DNA of 35,549 bases from Planctomycetota bacterium (GCA_029979005.1 JAPOIJ010000034.1:1-35549), one strand, 5' to 3'. Positions 25,979-34,395 are shown, counted from the stretch's first letter. Notes: generated by a model from the sequence alone, not told the origin. Numbers and translations: made by a program.

Positions 25979-27103
25979 TTAGGACGCCGAGAGCGTGAAT
26001 TCCGGGAGTTGCACAGGCGATCCGCCTTTGATGGCTGATTCATGAGCACACAGACCAACACAGGTCCAGTTTGCACTGGTGATCGCGTTCGGCCAGGGAT
26101 CTCGATTCTCGAGTAGTGCTGAAACCATTTCGTGAACCATGTGTGGGTGAGAGCCACCATGCCCGCCTCCCTGGACAAAAGAGAGATGGTCTGCGTCATG
26201 GATTTCTTGAGGAAGCGTATATTTTCGAATCGCCTCAGGAAGCAAGTGAGCAAAATCTGGAACTTCGATTTTTTCTGGAATTTCCGGTTCCGGCTTTTTG
26301 GCCGTATGGATTACGTGTGGTTCATTTTCAATTAAGGTCCATTCGAAACTTTTCTTGGTTCCGTAAACGTCGAAACTCTCTCGATATTGCCGCGCGACAT
26401 CGTAGAGGCATCGCCAAACATGGGCGGTGAGGTCACTGTCTTTGTATTTAATGTGGCAGGATTCGACAGCAAACCGGTTGCCTGACTTTTCAGCGATGTC
26501 TTCACGCACACTGCCTGAACCAAAGCAGCTTACATATTCAGCGACTCCATCCACTAAAGCGAGGCATGGACTGACAACGTGGGTTGCATAATGCATTGGA
26601 ATCATTCGCTGCCAATACTCTGGCCAACCATCCATATCCTGTGGATGAGATGCCGCAACGTGCTGAATTTCCCCAAGCTCACCTTTTTTATACATCTCTT
26701 TAATAAAGAGAAATTCACGGCTATACACGACAGTCTCGGCCATCATGTATTTCAAGCCAGTCTCGTTAACCTTTTCGACAATCTGTCGACACTCATCGAT
26801 AGTTGTCGCCATGGGCACGGTGCACATTACATGTTTGCCCGCATCCAGCGCTCGAAGCGACATCCACGCGTGGTCTTCGATTGGGCTGTTGATGTGAACA
26901 AAGTCGACGCTTGGGTCTGCCAGAACCTCATCGTAATCTGTGTATCGTTTTTCAATTCCAAATTGATCTGCCGCTTTGTTGAGAGCGACTTCATCACGAC
27001 GGCAAAGGGCAAGCACCGTAGTGTTCGGGTGACTCTGGTAGATTGGAATAAATTCAGCGCCGAACCCAAGGCCAATCATGGCAACATTTACATTCTGAGT
27101 CAT
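25979..27103 (-). CDS. Gfo/Idh/MocA-family oxidoreductase
   Basis: The 374-residue NAD(P)-dependent dehydrogenase-like protein has an N-terminal Rossmann motif, MIGLGFGAE at 9-17. No signal peptide is seen, so it is cytoplasmic. The usual EKP motif after GKHVxC is replaced by T95-V96-P97, so the normal catalytic/cofactor Lys is absent. The C-terminal beta-sheet domain includes HYATHVVSP, GGGHGGSHPHMVHE and ANWTCVGLCAHES. Substrate is likely a sugar derivative. It is first in the minus-strand series, 49 bp before the cytochrome gene, behind a weak GGA ribosome site. Confidence 0.9.
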   Translation of the reverse strand: MTQNVNVAMIGLGFGAEFIPIYQSHPNTTVLALCRRDEVALNKAADQFGIEKRYTDYDEVLADPSVDFVHINSPIEDHAWMSLRALDAGKHVMCTVPMATTIDECRQIVEKVNETGLKYMMAETVVYSREFLFIKEMYKKGELGEIQHVAASHPQDMDGWPEYWQRMIPMHYATHVVSPCLALVDGVAEYVSCFGSGSVREDIAEKSGNRFAVESCHIKYKDSDLTAHVWRCLYDVARQYRESFDVYGTKKSFEWTLIENEPHVIHTAKKPEPEIPEKIEVPDFAHLLPEAIRKYTLPQEIHDADHLSFVQGGGHGGSHPHMVHEMVSALLENRDPWPNAITSANWTCVGLCAHESAIKGGSPVQLPEFTLSAS

Positions 27104-27608
27104 TCAAATTTCCGTTTGTTAATGAAGGTTAGAAGTGGCTTTGTCATCATTGCTACGATGAATTGTCGGTTGCACAGCTCCAAGAGGTGCCGGACGATAT
27201 TCTATCCAATTTTCACCACGATAAAAGTTTGTTGAAACGACGAAACAAAAAAAGTGAGGCGGGATTGCTAAGTTGTATTCAACGATTTTGTATTCAACGA
27301 TTGCAAATATTTGATTGAAATATGCTCTGAGTTTAGATAAGAGCGATGCACAAATAGTCAGTGTCTACGTGATTTATGCGGTGGTCATACCCAATGGGAT
27401 TCCCGATACTCGGTGTCTTGCCCATAGGCAAAACGAGGGGCATGCCTTTAGGCTTCGATATTAAAGGCCCAGGTCTACGGGCATCTGAAATTACACCTAA
27501 CACGTTGCTCTTGATTGGGGGGTGGAGTGCTGCTAAAAGCCGAAACGAGGTTCATCTGCCGGACTCAGGATAGGGTTGGGGAAGCCGCGAATAGACTGGA
27601 GAGGGGTT
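27104..27608. other. 505-bp divergent regulatory gap
   Basis: This gap separates the oxidoreductase operon (minus) from a small membrane-anchored protein gene (plus). It holds a perfect 2 x 15-bp tandem repeat (27273-27302) and two related 11-bp motifs TGCC-N3-AGGC (27419-27429, 27443-27453). A plus-strand frame of 65 codons (27376-27573) has no ribosome site and no recognisable family; I do not call it as a gene. The promoter of the oxidoreductase operon should lie here. Confidence 0.55.
27273..27302. repeat. Perfect 2 x 15-bp tandem repeat upstream of the oxidoreductase operon
   Basis: TTGTATTCAACGATT occurs twice in a row (27273-27287 and 27288-27302). It sits about 170 bp upstream of the oxidoreductase start. 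Direct repeats here could be a binding site for a regulator of the glycan operon, or a simple replication-slippage duplication. Confidence 0.85.
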
Positions 27609-28139
27609 GTGGCGAAAAGTAAGAAAAAAAGAAAGCCGAAAACGGTCTCCCAAAAAGTGGTGAATATGGGAACCAGCGGAATGATGATGCCTAAGGCCGC
27701 GCGAGATTTTTTAGGGCATCGAATAATTGCAAGCGTAATTGTGCTTGCTGTGCCTATGCTTCTCTGTTCGGGAGTAATCTCAGTCGATTTCAGAAATGGG
27801 CGGCCTCATTTTAGCTTCAACAAGGACAAGGCTGCTCAAGTTGAGCAGCGAGCGAGGGCGCGATTAGAGGATTTTCGTGACGATCAGCGTCCCAGCCTGG
27901 CTGCGAATACAACGGGGGCGGTTAAATCATTTGTTGATCAGCAAAAATCAAACTTAGGTTTTCAAGATAGGGATTCTGGTGGTATCACGGAGGCTATCGG
28001 AGAACATATTAATTCAATCCGCCAGGCCGATGCGACCAATGCAATTCCGGCAATAGTGCCAGATCTCAATGCTTTAAAGCCGACTGAGCCTGCCAACCCA
28101 TTCGCAAAATTAAAAAAACGTTTTGACGGCTTCCGTTAG
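27609..28139 (+). CDS. Small membrane-anchored protein of unknown function
   Basis: The 176-residue protein begins at GTG 27609 behind GGAGAGGGG; a TTG at 27576 would add 11 residues without a better ribosome site. It has a very basic head (MAKSKKKRKPK), one membrane segment near 38-57 (IIASVIVLAVPMLLCSGVI), then a charged, partly helical tail rich in Q, R and D. The topology is probably N-in with an exported tail. No family is recognised. The next gene on the same strand follows after 203 bp. Confidence 0.7.
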   Translation: MAKSKKKRKPKTVSQKVVNMGTSGMMMPKAARDFLGHRIIASVIVLAVPMLLCSGVISVDFRNGRPHFSFNKDKAAQVEQRARARLEDFRDDQRPSLAANTTGAVKSFVDQQKSNLGFQDRDSGGITEAIGEHINSIRQADATNAIPAIVPDLNALKPTEPANPFAKLKKRFDGFR

Positions 28140-28342
28140 ATTCAAGCATTTGCGAAGCGTATTGATAGCGGTGCGATTATTAAGTTCCTACCAAGTTAAG
28201 ACTGTGAACGTCTGGTGCGCCGGACGTGGCGTAAGCTGATTGTTTGTGAATTTGACGATTCTAACTCGCTATTGCTTGCATTGGGCAATTTGGCTATGAA
28301 AACAGTTGGTATGGAAGCTGTTTTAATGAGATCTCGTCAGTC

Positions 28343-28822
28343 ATGGATGATCAACAGAAGTGGCGGTTGGAATTACAAAATTCCAATGTGGAAATACGCG
28401 CAACTGCGGCAGAGAATTTATGTCTTGCCGGTTCTGATTCAGTCGCGGCGGCGGTCGATCTCGTGGTGGCTTGTGGTGACGTTGAAGACGTTCAGAATTG
28501 GGCTGCGGCTGCGTTGGAAGACATAGGGGCTCCGCCCGTTGATTCGGTTGACGCTCTGGAGTCGCTGGTAAGCTCATCGGATCCATTGGTGAGTTACTGG
28601 GCAGTGACGCTGTTAGGTAGGCTTGGCGTGGACGCAAGTCGTTCCCAAGTTATTTTGGGAAAGGCCGTTTCTGATTCCCCCCATCCCTCGGTGCAAGAAC
28701 GTGCTGCGTGGGCTCTTGGAAAGATTGGTGCAACGGAAGCATCTGTTGTCGAGTCATTAAAAAAAGCAGCGGCTTCAGATTCTCCCCGTTTGGCGAATTT
28801 GGCATCGCGGGCGTTAGCGTGA
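28343..28822 (+). CDS. HEAT-repeat protein
   Basis: The 159-residue protein is built of HEAT/PBS-lyase-type helical repeats: NVEIRATAAENLCLAG, DVQNWAAAALEDIG, DPLVSYWAVTLLGRLG, HPSVQERAAWALGKIG and SPRLANLASRALA. There is no signal peptide. Such proteins usually act as protein-binding scaffolds; the partner is unknown. The ATG at 28343 begins just before the first repeat, without a strong Shine-Dalgarno site. Confidence 0.82.
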   Translation: MDDQQKWRLELQNSNVEIRATAAENLCLAGSDSVAAAVDLVVACGDVEDVQNWAAAALEDIGAPPVDSVDALESLVSSSDPLVSYWAVTLLGRLGVDASRSQVILGKAVSDSPHPSVQERAAWALGKIGATEASVVESLKKAAASDSPRLANLASRALA

Positions 28823-28984
28823 TTAATTTAGATGGGACTGTTATTCGCTTGGTTTGAAAAGAATTGATTGGGTTGGTTTCCGATGCGAATTAAGTTGAAA
28901 TCGGCGCCGGCGAATTGATGAGATGAAATGTGGTGAGCCAGGCAGGACGCTTGGCCAGTGTAGAGATAGGCAGGAGGCCACTCA

Positions 28985-30049
28985 GTGACAAATCGGAATT
29001 CCAAATACGGTCGAAAACGAGGATCGTTTAAGATGTTTTGGCTGATTGTAGCTTTGCTCACCGGTGGAGGTGTGAGTGGGCTACTGAATCCTGATTGGCC
29101 GATTGTTGGGCCGTTGGTGACGTCGGTAAAAACACAAGCGATTGAATACAAAAATCAAAATCCATTGGGCTTAGTCGGTGGAGACGCCGGTCATGAGAGC
29201 GCCAACACGGCGGGGGCTTATGCGGGGCCTCCAGTTCAGTCGGCTTCAGCATTGGGGCCTAATGATAAAATCCTAATGGCGACCTTTAACATTCAGGTCT
29301 TTGGTGAAAGTAAGCTTCGAAAACCAGAGGCAATGGCAGTTATCGTTGAAGTGATTCGAAAGTTTGATGTTATTGCGATTCAGGAAGTTCGGGCAAAGGC
29401 GGATGATATTTTGCCGAGGCTGATCGCTGAGCTGAACGCGGATGGTAGTCGTTATGACTTTATTATCGGCCCGCGACTCGGGCGTTCGGTAAGCAAAGAG
29501 CAGTATGCATTTGTATATGATACGAATCGGATTGAACTCGACTCTGCTTCGGTGGGCACAATTGGAGACCCTGCGGATCTTCTTCACCGGGCGCCTTTCA
29601 TTGCTCGCTTTCGACCGCGGACCACAGATCCCGACCGAGCATTCACATTTTGGTTAGTGAATACGCACACTGATCCTGATGATGTGCCTGAGGAAGTTAA
29701 TGCTTTGGCTCAGGTTTTTCAGGTGATGCAGACGGCACGGCCGGATGAGGACGATGTTATTTTACTAGGTGACTTAAATGCCAATGAGCAACAACTGGGC
29801 GACATTAGAAAGATTCCCGGTGTTCAGTGGGTTGTAGGCGGCGGAGTGATGACCAACACGCGGCAAAATAAAGCCTATGACAATATTATTTTCTGCGCAC
29901 CAGCCACACAGGAATTTACCGGCAAGTGGAATGTCTTGAATTTCGAACAGGAATTTAACCTGTCTCGAGAGGAGGCCCTCCGGGTTTCAGATCACTTTCC
30001 CGTGTGGGCAGAGTTCGACGTGTGGGAAAGTTCTGGCGCGGTTCACTAG
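28985..30049 (+). CDS. Endonuclease/exonuclease/phosphatase-family protein with an N-terminal membrane anchor
   Basis: The 354-residue protein starts at GTG 28985 behind a perfect AGGAGG at 28972-28977. A membrane segment or uncleaved signal lies at 17-34 after a basic head. The DNase I-like fold shows ATFNIQVF (Asn102), IQEVRA (Glu134), NTHTD (His228), LGDLNAN (Asp263, Asn265) and the terminal SDHFPVW (Asp336, His337). These are the metal and catalytic residues of the EEP superfamily. It could cleave nucleic acids or phosphoester lipids at the membrane or outside it. The sequence does not decide the substrate. Confidence 0.9.
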   Translation: MTNRNSKYGRKRGSFKMFWLIVALLTGGGVSGLLNPDWPIVGPLVTSVKTQAIEYKNQNPLGLVGGDAGHESANTAGAYAGPPVQSASALGPNDKILMATFNIQVFGESKLRKPEAMAVIVEVIRKFDVIAIQEVRAKADDILPRLIAELNADGSRYDFIIGPRLGRSVSKEQYAFVYDTNRIELDSASVGTIGDPADLLHRAPFIARFRPRTTDPDRAFTFWLVNTHTDPDDVPEEVNALAQVFQVMQTARPDEDDVILLGDLNANEQQLGDIRKIPGVQWVVGGGVMTNTRQNKAYDNIIFCAPATQEFTGKWNVLNFEQEFNLSREEALRVSDHFPVWAEFDVWESSGAVH

Positions 30050-30459
30050 GCGTGCTTTCGCGCCGTAGGTTCTATGGCGATCGGCTTGAGCGAGAATTCT
30101 CGGGGCCTTGGCAGCCGGCAAATTTTTGTCTTCGAGAGGCGGTTTGAAATCGTCCCTAATGAGCTTGTCGGTGATTGGTTTGAACACAGGGGAAAGCCGA
30201 ATTCAATGGAATCTGGCGGCGAATAACTTAGCCTCCTGAATGCCGAAACCTTAATTGGTTGCCAATTGGGGAAAAGAATCGTACATTGAATCCCCGTAGT
30301 CTCGCAATTGATTTGAAGGCGACTTGAAAAGCCAGTTGGCGTTGATGTTTTGTGAGTGAGCCAGTATTTGCGCAGGCATGAGGTCGGCGAACAATCCACT
30401 GCCGATAAAAGAGGCCGTATAAAGATATATTTCTTTCTTAAGACAACCGAAAGCAAACG
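30050..30459. other. 410-bp gap without a supported gene
   Basis: A minus-strand frame of 136 codons fills most of this gap (30046-30456) but has no ribosome site, domain or coding-like composition. I see no clear terminator for the endonuclease gene. The promoter for the SpoIIAA-like gene should lie near its right end. Confidence 0.5.
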
Positions 30460-30813
30460 ATGATCGAAGAACTGAACTCTGAAGTGGCCAATGTTTTGGC
30501 TTTTAAATTATCCGGCAAACTACATGACGAAGATTATAAAACTTTCGTCCCAAGAGTAGATGAAGCGATTGCTGAGCAGGGAAAAGTGAAAATGCTTGTG
30601 TGGTTTCACGATTTTCACGGTTGGGACATGCATGCTTTGTGGGACGACACAAAGTTTGCCACAACGCACTGCAGCAAAATCGAAAAAATTGCGATGGTTG
30701 GCGAAAGCAAGTGGGAGGAGTGGATGGCAAAAGTTTGTAAACCGTTCACGATGGCCAAGATTGAGTATTTTGACGTCAGCAAGATCGACGATGCCTGGAA
30801 ATCGCTCGATTAA
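30460..30813 (+). CDS. SpoIIAA-like (STAS-fold) protein
   Basis: The 117-residue protein matches the SpoIIAA-like family (formerly DUF3478): an N-terminal VLAFKLSGKLHDEDYKTFVPRVDEAI, the central KMLVWFHDFHGWDMHALWDDTKFATTHCSKIEKIAMVG and the end YFDVSKIDDAWKSLD. It is cytoplasmic, with no signal or membrane segment. The fold resembles anti-sigma antagonists and CRAL-TRIO-like lipid binders. A phosphorylatable Ser is not obvious, so a partner-switch role is not supported. A strong hairpin follows 15 bp after the stop. Confidence 0.9.
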   Translation: MIEELNSEVANVLAFKLSGKLHDEDYKTFVPRVDEAIAEQGKVKMLVWFHDFHGWDMHALWDDTKFATTHCSKIEKIAMVGESKWEEWMAKVCKPFTMAKIEYFDVSKIDDAWKSLD

Positions 30814-30827
30814 TTGAGTGATTCAAA

Positions 30828-30868
30828 TTCAGCGGTCGGTGCCGTGCTGACGGCACCGATAAACTGAA
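30828..30868. terminator. Strong hairpin between convergent genes
   Basis: A perfect 10-bp stem TCGGTGCCGT/ACGGCACCGA (30836-30845 with 30850-30859) closes on a GCTG loop. An outer TTCAG/CTGAA stem (30828-30832 with 30864-30868) extends it. It lies between the ends of the SpoIIAA-like gene and the convergent sulfatase gene. No T-run follows on either strand, so it is a Rho-independent-like hairpin without the tail, or an RNA 3'-end stabiliser for both transcripts. Confidence 0.6.
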
Positions 30869-30929
30869 GGCAACATCCGCCGGTTGGCTGTCGTGAAAGG
30901 TTGCAAAAGGACTTTTGTTTTTTGTTGTT

Positions 30930-32483
30930 TCAGCTTTTAGGCATGAAGACAACCTTGCGATCGTTGGGGATCTGTTTTCCAGGTGTGCATCTTCCAGCCG
31001 CAATTTCTTTCTCGAGAATTCCTAACAACTCCTGAACTTTGGCAGGATTTTTTTCGATGAGATTATTCGTCTCGGCTCGATCTTGATCCAAATTAAATAG
31101 CTGCATAGCGGGGAGCCCTTGTTTGCGAGCTTCAGGTTCCCGCGGTGCACTCCACCCACCGCTACCGTGGGAGATGCAGAGTTTCCACGCCCCTTTGCGA
31201 ATCGCGAATGAGCCACCGATCGAGTGACTAATTAGTGTTTCACGGCCTGATGATTTTTCTCCTTGGAAGACCGGGCTTAAATCAAATCCATCTTCGCCAC
31301 CGGTGTCCATTTTTGTCTGGCCGGTAATCGATTCGAGTGTTGGGAAAATGTCAGTAAGGCAGGCCATCGCCTGAGACGTTGTGCCTTCGGTCAGGTTACC
31401 CGGCCAACGAACGATCAGTGGAACCCGGTGACCACCTTCGTAAATGTCGGCTTTATGACCACGGAAACCTGCACTCGGATCATGACCATGTGTTTTGAGC
31501 ACTTTGAAATTCCCTTGCGGCGAGCATCCGTTGTCGCTAGTAAAAATCAAGAGCGTTTCATTTTCGACTCCGCATTGTTTCAGCGTTTCCATGAGTTCGC
31601 CCATGTGGAAATCGACTTGCATGACAAAATCTGCGTAGGGGTTCATCCCACTGGCGTCTTTAAATGGCGGAACCGGAACGATCGGCGTATGAGGTGCGGG
31701 AAGCGCAAGGTAAAGGAAAAATGGAGTTTTTGAATTTTCAGCATTAGATCGTTCTTTGATAAATTCCATGGATTGCTCAAATAAATGAGGCAAAACTTGG
31801 TCAATGTGAAAGTCAGATCCAATCGGGCCTTTCCGGTACCAGCCGTAAGGATCTTGTGCAGAAGTGACACCTTCCTCGCGATCGGGAACAGCAGTGACTT
31901 TTCCGGTGTCCACCCAAACATAGGGTGGCATGTCCAGTGAACCGCAATGCGCGTAGTATTGATCGAAGCCATTAATGTCGGGGCCATTTTTTACGGGTTT
32001 CGTGAAATCAATTTTTCCATTGACCTTGTGCCAATCCCAGCCAAGATGCCATTTGCCAATCATACCAGTGTGGTATCCAGCCGATTTCATGAGATGCCCG
32101 AGAGTACGTCTTTGGGCAGGGATTAAGTGCTCGCTCCTACCGCTGAGGACCCCCTTGGCCAGTCGCGATCGCCAGTTGTAACGCCCTGTTAGCAAGCCAT
32201 ACCGAGTGGGGGTGCATACGGAACTGGGCGTGTGTGCATCCAAAAACGTAAGACCAGTGTCTGCCATGGCTTGCAGATTGGGGGTTTTAATCTTGCAGTC
32301 GGCGTTGGTCGGGGACACATCTCCTAGTCCGAGGTCATCAGCCATTACGACAATGACGTTGGGATGCGTTGAATGAGATGGTTGGTTGCCATCGCCTTCA
32401 GCATATGAACTTCGAAGACTCAAAAAAGTAAGGAAGCAAACGGCCAAAAATGCGATTGAAATTCTGGATTTGGTTTTTTTCAT
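30930..32483 (-). CDS. Secreted type I sulfatase (second copy)
   Basis: The 517-residue sulfatase starts at ATG 32483 with a basic Sec signal peptide (1-28, ending SSYA); a TTG five codons upstream is less likely. DD at 49-50 begins the metal site. The formylglycine motif is C90-T-P-T-R followed by YGLLTGRYNWRSRL, and FTSDNGCSP is the second metal cluster. It is related to the sulfatase at 19809 over the whole length, including GSGGWSAPRE and KQGLPA near the C-terminus, so the two are probably paralogues of one S1 subfamily. It stands alone, convergent with the SpoIIAA-like gene. Confidence 0.93.
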   Translation of the reverse strand: MKKTKSRISIAFLAVCFLTFLSLRSSYAEGDGNQPSHSTHPNVIVVMADDLGLGDVSPTNADCKIKTPNLQAMADTGLTFLDAHTPSSVCTPTRYGLLTGRYNWRSRLAKGVLSGRSEHLIPAQRRTLGHLMKSAGYHTGMIGKWHLGWDWHKVNGKIDFTKPVKNGPDINGFDQYYAHCGSLDMPPYVWVDTGKVTAVPDREEGVTSAQDPYGWYRKGPIGSDFHIDQVLPHLFEQSMEFIKERSNAENSKTPFFLYLALPAPHTPIVPVPPFKDASGMNPYADFVMQVDFHMGELMETLKQCGVENETLLIFTSDNGCSPQGNFKVLKTHGHDPSAGFRGHKADIYEGGHRVPLIVRWPGNLTEGTTSQAMACLTDIFPTLESITGQTKMDTGGEDGFDLSPVFQGEKSSGRETLISHSIGGSFAIRKGAWKLCISHGSGGWSAPREPEARKQGLPAMQLFNLDQDRAETNNLIEKNPAKVQELLGILEKEIAAGRCTPGKQIPNDRKVVFMPKS

Positions 32484-32679
32484 TGATGGTCTTGGCAATT
32501 CAAAAAAAAGTTGATTAAACGTCGTTGCAGCTTACCAGTTTCTGATCGAGAAACAAATAAATTTGAACACGCCCCATTAACACTCTAAATAAAGTTGAGG
32601 CATTGATGGCAATCTGCGGTTTGATTGCTACGATGAGCGGCATCAAGTTTAATCAGACGACAGATAATTTGAGTAATCA

Positions 32680-33198
32680 ATGAAAACTGAGACAACGGCA
32701 GTAAGAAACCAGCGTTCCCCCAAAGTGCTTGTTGCTGGTTTGGTTGTATCGATCGTTGTTTGTTATGGGGTGGCGGCTATTGGAGGGATGGCGACTGCCG
32801 GAGCAGTTGACAGTTGGTATCGCGACGTTGTAAAGCCGGCTTGGAATCCACCCAACTGGGTTTTCGGTCCCGTGTGGAGTTTTCTTTATTTTACCATGGC
32901 AGTTTCTTCATGGCTGGTATGGAAGGCGGATCGAATTACCGCGACCCGCCCTGCCCTTGCCTGGTTTGGATTTCATCTCGTCCTGAATGCCGCGTGGTCG
33001 CTTTTGTTTTTTGGAATGAAGCGATTCGATCTCGCAATGATTGAAATTGTTTTGTTGTGGTTCTCAATCGCCATTTCAATAGGTTTGTATTATCGTTTTT
33101 CTAAATTGGCGGCCACGTTGCTGCTTCCCTATTGGCTGTGGGTCACCTTCGCGTCGTGCCTGAATTATGCGATCTGGTCACTCAATCGATCTGGCTAG
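32680..33198 (+). CDS. tspO: TspO/MBR family membrane protein
   Basis: The 172-residue protein has five membrane segments, the TspO fold. Hallmarks are WYRDVVKPAWNPPNWVFGPVWSFLY (47-70), LVLNAAWSLLFFGMKRFDLAMIEI (100-123) and LLPYWLWVTFASCLNYAIWSLN (148-169). TspO proteins bind porphyrins and affect tetrapyrrole and stress responses. The N-terminus carries about 15 extra residues before the first segment. Its convergent neighbour is heme A synthase (32-bp gap), which fits a tetrapyrrole theme, though no shared regulation is visible. Confidence 0.95.
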   Translation: MKTETTAVRNQRSPKVLVAGLVVSIVVCYGVAAIGGMATAGAVDSWYRDVVKPAWNPPNWVFGPVWSFLYFTMAVSSWLVWKADRITATRPALAWFGFHLVLNAAWSLLFFGMKRFDLAMIEIVLLWFSIAISIGLYYRFSKLAATLLLPYWLWVTFASCLNYAIWSLNRSG

Positions 33199-33230
33199 GC
33201 CCGTCGTCTGTTGGCATATTTTGACCAGTT

Positions 33231-34331
33231 TCAGCTATCTTTGCCGTCTATGTGCAGCGAGTACAGTCTCATGATCCAGTGCCATGTGACCGCTAGTAGA
33301 ACGGCCGTCATGCCAACGTGTAGAACCTGAATGACTTGATAGACAGAAATGTGTGCCAGGATAATTCCCATTAGCATCATGGCAACTACCATTGCCACAA
33401 TGAGTTTGGGTTCGCGAAGTTGGAGCGACGTTTTGTTTTTAACCCAATAAAAAATCAGGCCTGCCGTGATTAAGAGACTCCATGAAAAACTACGATGTAC
33501 TTTGTAAATCAGCGTTTCTCCCAGTTTGTCGGCCCACTGGTCACGGTCCAGTCCATCTGCAACTTTTGCAAATTCGTCGGTCTGTTCACGCAATTGACTG
33601 CCCATTAGGCCTTCACAAAACAGAAAGGCAAAAAAGATGAAAGAGAGAAACAGAAGCTGCTTCTTTAGTTTTGGAGCGACTTTGGGCCCGGTAGCAGAGT
33701 CGCCAATAGGGCGGGATAAAAAGACGACTGAGACCATCATGCAGATTAATAAAAATGCCAAACCCATGTGAAGTGTAATGATTCCCGGTTGCAATCCGCT
33801 CCTTACAACAAGGGCTCCCATGATTGCGTTCCCAATGACATCGATTAGCCCCAACCAACTGAGCAAAATGATCCAGCCCCGGTGGCGTTGAGCCGTGAAT
33901 GAGAACAACGCCAGTAAGAGCGACGAAATTCCTAAAGGCAGTGAAGTGAGTCGGTTGCCGAACTCGATCCACGTGTGCACGGGGTCGAAACTGTCGAGCA
34001 CAGTTTCGCGTGTGATCGTATCGGGGTCGATGCCCTTCTTGATGGCATGTCGTTTGAACTTTTCGAGGTCCAATTTGTCTACATCAATTTGATCCACACT
34101 CGTTGGAGGAATCAGGCACCCCCAGCACGTCGGCCAGTCTGGGCAACCCAAGCCAGAGCCTGTTACTCGAACGGTGGCACCAACGACAACCAGAATGATC
34201 AGACTGATAAGCGTGATCCAGGCAAGGCGGTTTACGAACATCGCGAAAGACCTTCCCCCTCGCATTGATTGCTGAATGTTGACATTGGTATCGCGGTGTA
34301 ATTGCGGTAGATGGTCATTGACGGTTGGCAA
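33231..34331 (-). CDS. ctaA: Heme A synthase (COX15/CtaA)
   Basis: The 366-residue protein has about eight membrane segments and makes heme A for cytochrome aa3-type oxidases by oxidising the C8 methyl of heme O. The four heme-ligand histidines are visible: H119 (HTWIEFGNR), H188 (LHMGLAF), H279 (VHRSFSW) and H338 (LHVGMTA). The extracellular Cys pair is C63/C69 (GCPDWPTC). A loop of about 40 polar residues follows this pair (about 75-112). The start is a TTG (34331); internal ATGs at residues 23 and 31 are possible because the first membrane segment starts near 33. No oxidase or heme O synthase gene is in the window. Confidence 0.93.
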   Translation of the reverse strand: MPTVNDHLPQLHRDTNVNIQQSMRGGRSFAMFVNRLAWITLISLIILVVVGATVRVTGSGLGCPDWPTCWGCLIPPTSVDQIDVDKLDLEKFKRHAIKKGIDPDTITRETVLDSFDPVHTWIEFGNRLTSLPLGISSLLLALFSFTAQRHRGWIILLSWLGLIDVIGNAIMGALVVRSGLQPGIITLHMGLAFLLICMMVSVVFLSRPIGDSATGPKVAPKLKKQLLFLSFIFFAFLFCEGLMGSQLREQTDEFAKVADGLDRDQWADKLGETLIYKVHRSFSWSLLITAGLIFYWVKNKTSLQLREPKLIVAMVVAMMLMGIILAHISVYQVIQVLHVGMTAVLLAVTWHWIMRLYSLHIDGKDS

Positions 34332-34350
34332 AAGGATCTAGAAAGTTTCG

Positions 34351-34395
34351 CAAACCAAATGCCCGCCATTAGGATAACCGGTTAAGCTTGGTTTG
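34351..34395. promoter_or_regulatory. Nested inverted repeats between ctaA and the photolyase gene
   Basis: CAAACCAA (34351-34358) and TTGGTTTG (34388-34395) are perfect complements. Between them lies a perfect 10-bp palindrome TAACCGGTTA (34375-34384). They sit in the 117-bp divergent gap, 20 bp from the heme A synthase start. This layout fits a regulator site controlling one or both genes. No boxes or regulator can be assigned. Confidence 0.5.

Noticed and set aside
25930-26253. 108-codon N-terminal extension of the cytochrome gene
   Set aside because: It runs back into the upstream oxidoreductase gene and would bury the signal peptide, which begins at the ATG at 25929.
27376-27573. 65-codon plus-strand frame upstream of the membrane-anchored protein gene
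   Set aside because: No Shine-Dalgarno site and no recognisable domain; the motifs inside it look more like DNA sites. It is left as a possible small gene only in the gap note.
30046-30456. 136-codon minus-strand frame filling the gap between endonuclease and SpoIIAA-like genes
   Set aside because: It has no ribosome site or domain, overlaps the end of the endonuclease gene and has an irregular composition, with many Ser, Pro, Arg and Cys residues.
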